Part shown: positions 1 to 10,044 of the stretch, piece after piece | Layout of the letters: each line of letters opens with the position of its first letter | Position numbering within the stretch: position 1 is the stretch's first letter | Origin: Sulfuricella sp. | Lineage (GTDB): Bacteria > Pseudomonadota > Gammaproteobacteria > Burkholderiales > Sulfuricellaceae | DNA: 64,000 nucleotides | Direction of reading: 5' to 3' | Assembly: GCA_023266195.1 (NCBI GenBank) | Contig: JAHFRP010000005.1 | Coordinates: 148,910-212,909, forward strand | Program-made: the position numbers and the translations under genes | The notes under the pieces: generated by a model | What the model saw: only the letters and a program-made list of their open reading frames with translations | Told to the model about the DNA's origin: nothing | The model's database searches: none

Positions 1-9
1 ACAACCCGT

Positions 10-28
10 TCTCGGCGGATGGCCGAGA
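10..28 (-). terminator. Possible expression-platform hairpin of the riboswitch, cut by the window edge
   Basis: A perfect 7-bp stem (TCTCGGC/GCCGAGA, 5-base loop) follows the aptamer on the minus strand. It is placed where a terminator or anti-terminator of a GEMM riboswitch would be. The bases that would show a U-tract are outside the window, so the role is inferred. Confidence 0.4.
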
Positions 29-112
29 CCGTTGGCTCTGCAGCCCCGCTATCTGGTTTCCCAGACCGGAGGCTTTGCGTCCCTACGTCACCGTAAGTTT
101 GCCGTCGATCAC
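25..112 (-). promoter_or_regulatory. c-di-GMP-I (GEMM) riboswitch aptamer
   Basis: Read on the minus strand, the conserved GEMM blocks appear in the right order: GGCAAAC (103-97), a P1b hairpin CTTACG-GTGA-CGTAGG with a GNRA loop, GGGACGCAAAGCCTCCGG (83-66), a second hairpin TCTGG-GAAA-CCAGA, and TAGCGGGGC (51-43). This is the class I cyclic-di-GMP aptamer, an mRNA leader that binds the second messenger and controls the gene downstream. That gene lies off the left edge of the window, so the target is unknown. The aptamer lies 3' of ftsX, in the same orientation. Class I aptamers also include cGAMP-selective variants. The base before CAAAC is G, as in c-di-GMP binders I recall, but the assignment needs a proper alignment. 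Confidence 0.88.
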
Positions 113-286
113 AATTACAGAATAATCGTTAAAAACTGAAAAGTCAATGCCAGATTTGCGTGTATTTTTCACTTATCGCGCGCGTGCATGTCGGCCTGAG
201 TGCATCGGATGGTCCGCGGCGAAACATCGGCCGACTGGAAGACGAAATTTCGAGACGATTTTTCAGGCATTACGGAGGCGAAATGG

Positions 287-1191
287 CTATCTGCCCGGTT
301 CTATCTGGCGCAAATGCCGTCCCACGGAAAGGAATGCGCCGATCCATCCGAGCAGGGAGGAAGCCAGCAGCAGGCCCAACATGACGTCTGGATCGGGCGA
401 TTGCGGGCGGAAGTGCGCGCCATAGAGCTGGGCGAGCTCGTTCACGCCTGGATTGAGAAAATACAGTCCTAGGCTGACGATGGCCCAGGCCGCCAGTCCG
501 CCGCTCAGACCCTGCGCCGCACCGTGGTAAAGGAACGGGCGGCGGATGAAGGCGTCGGTCGCGCCGACCAGCTTGCCGATTTCGATTTCGTCCCGTCGCG
601 ACAGGATTTGCAGCCGGATGGTGTTGCCGGTGACGGCTGCGAGCGCGAAGCCGAGCAGGGCGGCGAGCAGCAGGGCGATGTCGTCGCCTACGCGCACCAG
701 GGCGCCCAAGCGCTGCGCCCATAAGGTATCGAGCTGGACAAAATCCACTTTGGGCAGCTTGGCCAGCTCGTCGCGCAGATGTTCGAGTTCGGCGGATACC
801 AGGGTTCGCGGCTCGATTTCGAAAGCGTCCGGCAAGGGGTTCTTGGCCAGCCCCGCCGCCAAATCGGCGAGTCCCGCGCCGTGAAGTAAATCGTGTAGGG
901 CCTGGTCGCGCGGAATGAAATGGAACTGGCGGATGGCGTGCGATTCTTTCAGCTTCAACTCGATTTGCCGGGTGCTGTCGGCGTTCGCGTTAGGGGCGAG
1001 GAACAGGGTGATTTGCGGCGCCATGTTGACATTGCCGGTCAGTGTCTTGACGTTTTCGATCAGGGTATAAAGGCCGACCGGCAGGCTGAGCGCGATGCCG
1101 ATGACCAGCGTGGTCAGCAGGCCGGAAAACGGTGTACGGGCAAAACGGCGCAGGATGAGCCAGAGCGCGACGCGATGCTGTCCGAGCCAGC

Positions 1192-1195
<4 letters not shown>
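287..1195 (-). CDS. ftsX: Cell-division ABC transporter permease FtsX
   Basis: FtsX is the inner-membrane partner of FtsE; together they couple divisome ATP hydrolysis to periplasmic amidase activation and septal wall splitting. The 302-residue protein has an N-terminal membrane helix (about 23-46), a periplasmic domain, then three helices (about 171-195, 226-247, 270-292), the FtsX/MacB-type topology. The ATG chosen at 1195 gives the MSWLGQHR start and overlaps the ftsE stop by ATGA; longer readings upstream run through ftsE. It is the last visible gene of ftsY-ftsE-ftsX. In many proteobacteria rpoH follows; here the next gene is off the window and has its own riboswitch leader. Confidence 0.95.
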
Positions 1196-1841
<646 letters not shown>

Positions 1842-1845
<4 letters not shown>

Positions 1846-2804
1846 TCAAACAACGCTTCGACAAATTCCTGCGCTTCGAACGGGCGCAGGTCGTCGAGCT
1901 GCTCGCCGACGCCGATGAATCGCACCGGAATCGGCCGGGTTTTGGCGATGGCGGCGATCACGCCGCCCTTGGCGGTACCGTCGAGCTTGGTCAGCACGAG
2001 GCCGCTGACCTGCAACGCGTCGTCGAAGGATTTGACTTGGGCGATGGCGTTCTGGCCGGTGTTGGCGTCGAGCACCAGCACGATTTCATGCGGCGCGCTC
2101 GGCTCGGCCTTGGCGATGACGCGCTTGATTTTTTTGAGTTCTTCCATCAGGTGCAGCTGGGTGGGCAGCCGTCCGGCGGTGTCGGCCAGCACGATGTCGA
2201 TGCCGCGTGCCCGCGCCGCCTGGATCGCGTCGAAGATCACCGCGGCGGAATCCTGCCCCTCCTGGGTGATGACCGTGACGTTGTTGCGTTCGCCCCAGAC
2301 CATCAGCTGTTCGCGCGCTGCGGCGCGGAAGGTGTCGCCGGCGGCGAGCAGCACCGATTTGCCCTGCGCCTGGAAATACTTGGCCAGCTTGCCGATGGTG
2401 GTGGTCTTGCCGGCGCCGTTGACGCCGGTCATCATGATCACGTAGGGTTTGTGGCCGGAAGTGTCCAGCGGCGCTTCCAGCGGTGTGAGCAGGGCTTGCA
2501 GCCCTTCGCGCAGGGCGTCCTTGAGCTGCGCGGCGTCTTCCAGCTTGCCCTGCTTGACGCGGCTTTTCAGGTCGTCGAGCAGGAACTCGGTGGCGCCGAC
2601 GCCGACATCGGCGGTCAGCAGGACATTTTCCAGTTCTTCATACAGCGTTTCGTCGATTTTCGCGCCGCTGCCGAACAAGCCGGAAAGCTGCCGGCCCAGA
2701 TTGGCGCGGGTCTTGGACAGCCCCTGCTTGAGCCGGGCGGCCCAGCCGAGAGGCTGTTCCTGGCTTTCGTCGGTTTTTTTTGCGGATTTGAAGAAACTTA
2801 GCAT
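1842..2804 (-). CDS. ftsY: Signal recognition particle receptor FtsY
   Basis: SRP-family GTPase that receives ribosome-SRP complexes at the inner membrane for co-translational insertion. The 320-residue protein has a short charged N-terminal (A) region of about 45 residues, a helical N domain (about 50-110) and the G domain: GVNGAGKT (127-134), DTAGR (208-212), TKLDG (272-276). The acidic N-terminal domain is much shorter than in E. coli, as is common in betaproteobacteria. First gene of ftsY-ftsE-ftsX, divergent from the M16 peptidase operon across only 69 bp. Confidence 0.96.
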
Positions 2805-2808
2805 AGGG

Positions 2809-2836
2809 TTACAGGGTATGCGGGGATGGCTATAAT
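2809..2836 (+). promoter_or_regulatory. Likely sigma-70 promoter of the M16 peptidase operon
   Basis: A perfect -10 TATAAT (2831-2836) follows a weaker -35 TTACAG (2809-2814) with a 16-bp spacer. It is 38 bp upstream of the GTG start at 2874, which has a strong TTAGGAGG ribosome site. It sits in the short divergent gap with ftsY. Confidence 0.55.
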
Positions 2837-2873
2837 TGACTATCCCGCTATTTTAGGCGATTAGGAGGTTTTT

Positions 2874-4250
2874 GTGCAGGGCAATAAATCATGGATCGGC
2901 TGGCTGTGGCTTTTGGCGGTGATCCTGCCGCTGCAAGCGGCGGCGGACGTGCAGGAATACCGGCTTGCCAACGGCATGAGGGTGATCGTCAAGGAGGATC
3001 ACCGCGCGCCCGTGGCGGTTTCCCAGGTGTGGTACCGCGTCGGCAGCATGGACGAGGTGAACGGCACCACCGGCGTGGCCCACGTGCTGGAGCACATGAT
3101 GTTCAAGGGCACCCGCGCGGTGCCGGCCGGCGAGTTTTCCAAGATCATCGCCGCGGCCGGCGGGCGCGAAAACGCCTTCACCAACCGCGACTACACTACC
3201 TATTTCGAGCAGCTGCAAAAATCCAGACTCGATCTCGCGCTCAAGCTTGAGGCCGACCGGATGCACAACCTGGTGCTGCTGCCCAAGGAGTTTGCCCAGG
3301 AAATCAAGGTGGTGATGGAGGAGCGCCGGCTGCGCACCGACGACAAGCCGCAGGCGCTGGTTTACGAAAACCTGATGGCGGCGGCTTACCTGGCCAACCC
3401 TTACCACCATCCGGTGATCGGCTGGATGGGCGATCTCGAGCACATGACGGCGGAAGATGCGAGGAAGTGGTATCAGCGCTGGTATGCGCCGAACAACGCG
3501 ACCCTGGTGATCGTCGGCGATGTCGAGCCGGCGGCGGCCTTGAAGGTGGCCGAGCGTTATTTCGGCAAGATCAGGCCGGTCGTGCTGCCGCAGCGCCAGC
3601 CGCAGGATGAGCCGGTGCAGCGCGGCATCCGCCGCGTCACCGTGAAGGCGCCGGCCAAGCTGCCGTACCTCGCCATGGGCTACCAGGCGCCGGTCTTGCG
3701 CGATCCTGACAAGGATGTCGATCCCTATGCGCTGGAGATGCTGGCCGGCGTGCTGGACGGTAATGCCTCGGCCCGTCTCAACCAGTCGCTGGTGCGCCAG
3801 CAGCGGGTCGCCGTCTCGGTCGGCGCGGGTTACGACCTGATCGCGCGCGGGCCTTCCATGTTCATGTTCGATGGGGCGCCCGCCGAAGGCAAGACCGTTG
3901 CCGACCTGGAAGCGGCCATCCGCGCGGAAATCGACAAGATCAAGCAGGACGGCGTGAGCGAGGAGGAGTTGCAGCGCGTCAAGGCGCAGGTGATTGCGGC
4001 CCAGGTTTACCAGCGCGACTCGATGTTCTACCAGGCAATGCTGATCGGCGAAGTGGTCAACGCCGGGCTGCCGGTGGGCACGCTGGAGACGCGCCTGGCC
4101 AAGCTCAAGGCGGTGACCGCGGCCCAGGTGCAGGATATGGCGCGAAAATACCTGATCGACGACCACCTCACCGTGGCGGTGCTCGATCCGCAGCCGATGA
4201 GCGGCGCCAAGCCGGCAAAGCCTATTCCGGGAGGACGTCATGCGAATTAA
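2874..4250 (+). CDS. M16 family zinc metallopeptidase, catalytic subunit (secreted)
   Basis: Pitrilysin/processing-peptidase family enzyme, 458 residues. A Sec signal peptide (about 1-24, ending QAAA) exports it to the periplasm. The inverted zinc motif HVLEH (70-74) and the distal Glu in VVMEERRL (about 149-150) are intact, so it should be catalytic. The GTG start is chosen because TTAGGAGG lies a few bases upstream and no better start precedes the signal peptide. It overlaps the second M16 gene by 11 bases; such pairs usually form a heterodimer of active and inactive halves. The natural substrate is unknown. Confidence 0.9.
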   Translation: MQGNKSWIGWLWLLAVILPLQAAADVQEYRLANGMRVIVKEDHRAPVAVSQVWYRVGSMDEVNGTTGVAHVLEHMMFKGTRAVPAGEFSKIIAAAGGRENAFTNRDYTTYFEQLQKSRLDLALKLEADRMHNLVLLPKEFAQEIKVVMEERRLRTDDKPQALVYENLMAAAYLANPYHHPVIGWMGDLEHMTAEDARKWYQRWYAPNNATLVIVGDVEPAAALKVAERYFGKIRPVVLPQRQPQDEPVQRGIRRVTVKAPAKLPYLAMGYQAPVLRDPDKDVDPYALEMLAGVLDGNASARLNQSLVRQQRVAVSVGAGYDLIARGPSMFMFDGAPAEGKTVADLEAAIRAEIDKIKQDGVSEEELQRVKAQVIAAQVYQRDSMFYQAMLIGEVVNAGLPVGTLETRLAKLKAVTAAQVQDMARKYLIDDHLTVAVLDPQPMSGAKPAKPIPGGRHAN

Positions 4251-5568
4251 GTTTGAGTTTGCCGCTTTTGCGGTGAAGCTTGCGGGTTTTGCCGGCCTGT
4301 TGCTGTGCGCTGCCGCGGCCCAGGCGGCCCTGCCGATCCAGCACTGGCGGATGGACAGCGGTGTGCGCGTGTATTTCGTCGAGAACCACGACCTGCCGCT
4401 TCTGGATATCAGCGTCGAGTTTCCCGCCGGCAGCGGGCGGGACGATCCGTCCAAGCCTGGGCTGGCGAGCATGACCCAGCATATGCTCATCCACGGCGCC
4501 GGCGGCATGACGGAAGAGGAAATCTCGCGGCGGATCGCGGATGTCGGCGCGACCTTGGGCGGCAGTTTCGACCAGGACCGCGCCGGCCTGCGCCTGCGCA
4601 CGCTGAGCAGCGAGCGGGAGCGCTCCGAGGCGCTGGGCATCATGGCCAAGGCGCTGCAATCCCCCGATTTTCCCGAAGCCGTGCTGGAGCGGGAGAAGAA
4701 CCGCGCCGCGACCGAGCTTCAGGAAGCGATGACGCAGCCCGAGTTTGTCGCCGAGCGGAAATTCATCGCCCTGCTTTATGGCGCCCACCCCTACGCGCTG
4801 TCCTCGGCGGTGGAGCCCGAAACCATCGCCGCCTTGCAGCGCGACGATCTGGCGGCCTATTACCGCGGCCATTACCGTGCCGGTTACGCCGTGGTTTCCG
4901 TGATCGGCGACGTTACCCCGGCCCAGGCCAGGGAAATTGCCGGCGCACTGACCGCTTCCCTGCCGCAGGGCGAAGGCGAGCTTCAGCCCTTGCCGGCGGT
5001 GGCGATGCCAAAGGGGGAAACCGAGAAAATCCCCCATCCGGCGACGCAAAGCCACATCCTCGTCGGCCAGCCGGGAGTCAAGCGCGTCGATCCGGATTAT
5101 TTCCCGCTTTACGTCGGCAACTACACCCTGGGCGGCGGCGGATTCGCCTCGCGCCTGATCGAAGAAGTGCGCCAGAAGCGCGGCCTGGTGTACAGCGTGC
5201 ACAGCTATTTCATGCCGCTGCAGCAGCCGGGGCCGTTCGAAATCGGCTTGCAGACCAAGCGCGCCCAGGCCGAGGAGGCGTTGGCGGTGGTGCGGAAAAC
5301 GGTGCAGGATTACGTTGCCGGCGGGCCGACCGAGACCGAACTGAAGAAGGCCAAGCAGAATATCGTGGGCGGCTTCCCGCTGCGGATCGACAGCAACCAG
5401 AAACTCCTCGACTACATTGCCATGATCGGGTTTTATCAGCTGCCGCTGACCTACCTGGACGATTTTCCCGGCAAAGTCGAAAAGGTGACGGCGGCCCAGG
5501 TTAAAGACGCCTTCGCCCGCCGTATCAAGCCGGAAAACATGGTTACCGTAATCGTCGGCGCAGATTAA
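4240..5568 (+). CDS. M16 family peptidase-like protein, non-catalytic partner (secreted)
   Basis: A 442-residue M16-fold protein with a signal peptide (about 1-30, AAAAQA). At the position of the zinc motif it has SMTQH (77-81) instead of HxxEH, so the first metal His and the general-base Glu are lost. The rest of the fold, including the glycine-rich YTLGGGGFASRL segment of the C-terminal half, is kept. This matches the beta-type subunit of bacterial M16 heterodimers, which shapes the chamber and binds substrate. Translation is coupled to the upstream catalytic subunit by an 11-base overlap. Confidence 0.88.
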   Translation: MRIKFEFAAFAVKLAGFAGLLLCAAAAQAALPIQHWRMDSGVRVYFVENHDLPLLDISVEFPAGSGRDDPSKPGLASMTQHMLIHGAGGMTEEEISRRIADVGATLGGSFDQDRAGLRLRTLSSERERSEALGIMAKALQSPDFPEAVLEREKNRAATELQEAMTQPEFVAERKFIALLYGAHPYALSSAVEPETIAALQRDDLAAYYRGHYRAGYAVVSVIGDVTPAQAREIAGALTASLPQGEGELQPLPAVAMPKGETEKIPHPATQSHILVGQPGVKRVDPDYFPLYVGNYTLGGGGFASRLIEEVRQKRGLVYSVHSYFMPLQQPGPFEIGLQTKRAQAEEALAVVRKTVQDYVAGGPTETELKKAKQNIVGGFPLRIDSNQKLLDYIAMIGFYQLPLTYLDDFPGKVEKVTAAQVKDAFARRIKPENMVTVIVGAD

Positions 5569-5571
5569 GTC

Positions 5572-6871
<1,300 letters not shown>

Positions 6872-6903
6872 TCAAGCCGCAGGGGCGGAGAAGTCAGCTC
6901 CCA

Positions 6904-6945
6904 TAAAAAACGGCGGCATGGTCCGACCATGCCGCCGTTTTTTTC
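6904..6945. terminator. Bidirectional Rho-independent terminator
   Basis: A 12-bp GC-rich stem (CGGCGGCATGGT/ACCATGCCGCCG, 6911-6937) is flanked by A6 on the left and T7 on the right. It can stop transcription from the ferredoxin side (plus) and from the convergent dynamin gene (minus). Confidence 0.92.
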
Positions 6946-6955
6946 GCCCGAAGTT

Positions 6956-6980
6956 TTCTTCAAGTCCGACAGGCTCCTAG
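6956..6980 (-). repeat. Solo terminal repeat of the 168-bp MITE-like element
   Basis: These 25 bases match the left end of the 168-bp elements at 40857-41024 and 57498-57665 in reverse complement (core TCCGACAGGCTCCTAG). No second end or interior is present. The CTAG at its edge supplies the TAG stop codon of the dynamin-like gene, so the element end lies at the very 3' end of that gene. Confidence 0.85.
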
Positions 6981-8941
6981 GCGTTTGCCGCAGCGAGCGG
7001 CCGTTCCGAAGCGATGCTTAGCGAATTGGCGATGTGCTGCCGGAGCAGGCCCAGATCCCGCTGCTGCTTGATGATGCCGTTTTCCATGTGCTGCAGTTCG
7101 GCGATCCGGTCTTCCAGGGTGTCGGTCGCCTTGTGGATGCGCTTGATGCTTTCCAGGCGGCGGCGCAACTGGAGCTGGTGCTCGCGCACCTGGGTCTCCA
7201 TCGGCGCCATGATCGCCTTCAGCCAGTTTTCCACATCCTGGTTGGCAATTTCGTAAACCTGCACCACCCGGCTCGCCAGCGTTTCGAAAAACTTGGTGGT
7301 GATCGAGAACTTCTCGTGTGTCAGCATGTTGAGCACGGTGTTGAAGTGCTCGTTGTAGGCCTTTTCCAGCCGGGCGATTTCCTTGTGGTACTTCAGGGTG
7401 GAAAATGGCGCCGGCGCGGCTTGGCCCAGGCCGTGCTCCTCGTTGAATTTCTTGTACATCGCTTCCATCATGCCCTTGATTTCCTCGATCTGGCGGGCGG
7501 ATTTGGAGATGTTCTCGTTGGCGTCCCTGAAGAATTTGGTCATGGCGTCGCGCATGCCCCTGGTGAACTTGGCTTCGACCATGGTGACCCGGGTGCGCTT
7601 GACCTCGGTCTTGAGGGCGTCCATGCCGAGATGGGCGAAGAGGATGTTGGTCTGCTGCGAGAACACGCTGCGCAGCGCCTGGAAGCGTTGCAGACCGCGT
7701 TCGAAATCGTTCTTGTCGCGCTTCACCTTGTCCATCATGTGTTCGATCACGTCCTCGTTCTTGCCGCGCAGCCCGAGCAGTTCGTCCAGCTGTTCGCGCA
7801 CGCCGGACAGCCGCGCATCCAGGATGGAACGGATGCTTCCCTCCAGGTTCTCGATTTCGCACCGGGTGCTGTCCCGCACGATTTCCTGTTTGGAGGGGAT
7901 GAGTTCCTCGCTGAGCGATTTCTCCAGCGCCGGCAGGCGGCTTTTGGTCAGCAGCGCCTCGTCCCGGTTGATCTTGGCGAGCAGCCCTTTTTGCGCGGAC
8001 ACAGGAAAGACGCTGGCATCCCCGACGCCGAGGAGGCTGGCGCTGGCGCTGACCTGCTTGTCGATCTCGCGGTCGATTTCCTCGTCGCTCTTGAGTCCGT
8101 CCCACAGGCCATCGATCTTGTTGAGCACTACCATACGTCCCTTCCGGTGGCTGGGCTGGCTACCGATATGGGTGCGCCAGACCTCGATGTCCGACTTGGT
8201 CACGCCGGTGTCGGCGGCCAGGATGAACAGCACGGCATGGGCGTTGGGCAGCAGGTTGAGGGTCAGCTCCGGCTCGGTGCCGATGGCATTGAGTCCGGGG
8301 GTGTCGAGGATGACCAGGCCCTGTTTCAGCAGCGGATGCGGGAAGTTGATGATGGCGTGGCGCCAGCAGGGGATGTCCACCGTGCCGTCCTCGTGCACCG
8401 CGACGACGTTGTCTTCGTCGTCCTGATGGTACAGGCCGTAGCGCGTCGCCTCCTCGATGCCCACGCGCTTGGTCTGGCTCACTTGCAGCAAGGCATCGAC
8501 CATGGCGTCGCTCGATTCGACGTCGAGCGGCACGATCTTCCATTCGTCCAGGTAGCGCTTGTATTCGGTGGTGGTGGTGTCGGTGCCGCGGGTTTCGATC
8601 GGCAGGAGCTGGATGCAGGGCTCGCGGCCTTCCTCGTACATCAGCTCGGTCGGGCACATGGTGGTGCGCCCGGCGCTCGACGGCAGCAGGCGCTGGCCGT
8701 AGCCGGAGAAGAAAATGGCGTTGATCAGCTCGGACTTGCCGCGGGAAAACTCGGCCACGAAAGCGACGTTGAGCTTGTCGTCGTGCAGGCGGTCGAGCAG
8801 GTGCTGGATGCGCAGGTCGGTCTGGCCGTCGTTCAGCTCCTGCTCGTTGAGCCAGTTGCGGAAATCGCCGATGTTGTCCGACAGATCGCTGCGCCAGGCG
8901 CTGTAAGCTTCGAAGTGCGCGACCAGATCGTCATGTGCCAT
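6977..8941 (-). CDS. Dynamin-family large GTPase
   Basis: A 654-residue bacterial dynamin-like protein. The GTPase domain is N-terminal: P-loop AEFSRGKS (63-70; Ala replaces the usual first Gly, a variant I believe occurs in this family), DTPG (213-216), NKID (274-277). The remainder is predicted helical with coiled-coil stretches (about 355-640), as in membrane-remodelling dynamins. No transmembrane segment is obvious. The ATG at 8941 is chosen for its AGGGGGG ribosome site; an in-frame ATG 18 bases upstream lacks one. Bacterial dynamins act in membrane fusion/fission, vesiculation or phage-stress protection; nothing here decides which. The stop codon lies inside a solo MITE end, so the native C-terminus may have been altered. 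Confidence 0.82.
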   Translation of the reverse strand: MAHDDLVAHFEAYSAWRSDLSDNIGDFRNWLNEQELNDGQTDLRIQHLLDRLHDDKLNVAFVAEFSRGKSELINAIFFSGYGQRLLPSSAGRTTMCPTELMYEEGREPCIQLLPIETRGTDTTTTEYKRYLDEWKIVPLDVESSDAMVDALLQVSQTKRVGIEEATRYGLYHQDDEDNVVAVHEDGTVDIPCWRHAIINFPHPLLKQGLVILDTPGLNAIGTEPELTLNLLPNAHAVLFILAADTGVTKSDIEVWRTHIGSQPSHRKGRMVVLNKIDGLWDGLKSDEEIDREIDKQVSASASLLGVGDASVFPVSAQKGLLAKINRDEALLTKSRLPALEKSLSEELIPSKQEIVRDSTRCEIENLEGSIRSILDARLSGVREQLDELLGLRGKNEDVIEHMMDKVKRDKNDFERGLQRFQALRSVFSQQTNILFAHLGMDALKTEVKRTRVTMVEAKFTRGMRDAMTKFFRDANENISKSARQIEEIKGMMEAMYKKFNEEHGLGQAAPAPFSTLKYHKEIARLEKAYNEHFNTVLNMLTHEKFSITTKFFETLASRVVQVYEIANQDVENWLKAIMAPMETQVREHQLQLRRRLESIKRIHKATDTLEDRIAELQHMENGIIKQQRDLGLLRQHIANSLSIASERPLAAANA

Positions 8942-9040
8942 GGTCCCCCCTGAGGGCATGTTATTTGAATGGTTAAAACTTTATCATGAAACATCAATGA
9001 ATCAACGCGATCTGACCATAATTTAATGTGCGTCCGGGCG

Positions 9041-9853
9041 TCATTTCTGGCAGCCGGGGCAGTAAAACGTCGAACGCTGCCCTTGGCGAATCCGCCGGAC
9101 CGCCGTGCCGCAGCGCGGGCAGGGTTGGCCGGCGCGGCCGTAGACCCGGTATTGCTGCTGGAAATAACCGGGATTGCCGTCGCTGCCGACGAAGTCGCGC
9201 AGGGACGAGCCGCCCGCCGCAATGGCGCGCGCCAGCGTGGCCTTGACGGCTTCCGCCAGCTTCGCGCAGCGCGCCTGGCCAAGCCTGCCGGCGGCCGTTT
9301 TCGGATTGATGCCGGCGTCGAACAGCGCCTCGTTGGCGTAGATGTTGCCGATGCCGACGACGACATGGCTGTCCATCAGCAGCGGCTTGACGGCGGTCCG
9401 GCGGCCGCGCGTGGCGCGATGGAGGAAATCGCCGTCGAACGCCGCGTCGAGCGGCTCCACGCCGAGTTTCGCCAGCAGCGGATGGGTGTCCGGCGCCGTC
9501 GTCCACAGCACCGCACCGAACCGGCGCGGGTCGCGCAGCCGCATGCAGTTGCCGCTTTCCAGCACCAGGTCGAAGTGGTCGTGCTTTTCCGCCGGGGTGG
9601 CCGCCGGCACGATGCGCAGGCTGCCCGACATGCCGAGGTGCAGGATCAGCCAGCCGACGCCGCAGTCGAGCAGCAGGTACTTGCCGCGCCGGGTAATGGC
9701 ACGGACGACGAGGCCGGGGAGGATGCGCCGCAAATTTTCCGGCACCGGATGGCGCAGGCCGGCGTGGCGCACGATGGCTGCTGCGATGCGCTGGCCGACG
9801 AGGTGGGGCGCGAGCCCGCGGCGGGTGACTTCGACTTCGGGCAGTTCAGGCAT
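9041..9853 (-). CDS. mutM: Formamidopyrimidine-DNA glycosylase (Fpg/MutM)
   Basis: Base-excision enzyme that removes 8-oxoguanine and Fapy lesions and nicks the abasic site. The 270-residue protein begins MPELPEVE, giving the catalytic Pro2 and Glu3, and ends with a four-Cys zinc finger (CPRC...CPGC, about 245-268). The product looks complete. Only 5 bp upstream of the ATG starts a 177-bp palindromic-ended element, so the untranslated leader and any ribosome site are element-derived. Confidence 0.96.
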   Translation of the reverse strand: MPELPEVEVTRRGLAPHLVGQRIAAAIVRHAGLRHPVPENLRRILPGLVVRAITRRGKYLLLDCGVGWLILHLGMSGSLRIVPAATPAEKHDHFDLVLESGNCMRLRDPRRFGAVLWTTAPDTHPLLAKLGVEPLDAAFDGDFLHRATRGRRTAVKPLLMDSHVVVGIGNIYANEALFDAGINPKTAAGRLGQARCAKLAEAVKATLARAIAAGGSSLRDFVGSDGNPGYFQQQYRVYGRAGQPCPRCGTAVRRIRQGQRSTFYCPGCQK

Positions 9854-9858
9854 GGTTC

Positions 9859-10035
9859 AACCCAGATAATCCATTAGGCGGCGCGTTGCGCCTGCATGAG
9901 CGCTGACGGCCACTGTGCGGTCATTTTTGCGCCTTGTTCGTCGTCCATGGAACAACCATGAACTCCTCTCAAGCCACAAAACTGTCTCGCAAACTGTCTC
10001 GTCATCATCTCATGCCCTAATGGATTATCTGGGTT
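9859..10035. mobile_element. 177-bp MITE-like element with perfect 20-bp terminal inverted repeats
   Basis: The ends AACCCAGATAATCCATTAGG (9859-9878) and its exact reverse complement (10016-10035) bound 137 bp with no credible ORF. The element fills nearly the whole gap between the SNF2 gene stop (10045) and the mutM start (9853); without it the gap would be about 14 bp. It therefore probably inserted into an SNF2-mutM operon. The transposase family that would recognise these ends is not identified. Confidence 0.85.
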
Positions 10036-10044
10036 AAAAGTGGG

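Noticed and set aside
147..472. Short plus-strand frames between the riboswitch and ftsX
   Set aside because: No ribosome site, no similarity, and they overlap the ftsX 3' end in antisense.
2889..4649. Very long minus-strand open frames opposite the M16 genes (also opposite TPR, ychF, FIST/kinase, glyS and lptD genes)
   Set aside because: They are complements of high-GC coding sequence, rich in His/Gln/Arg with no domain, and lie opposite well-identified genes.
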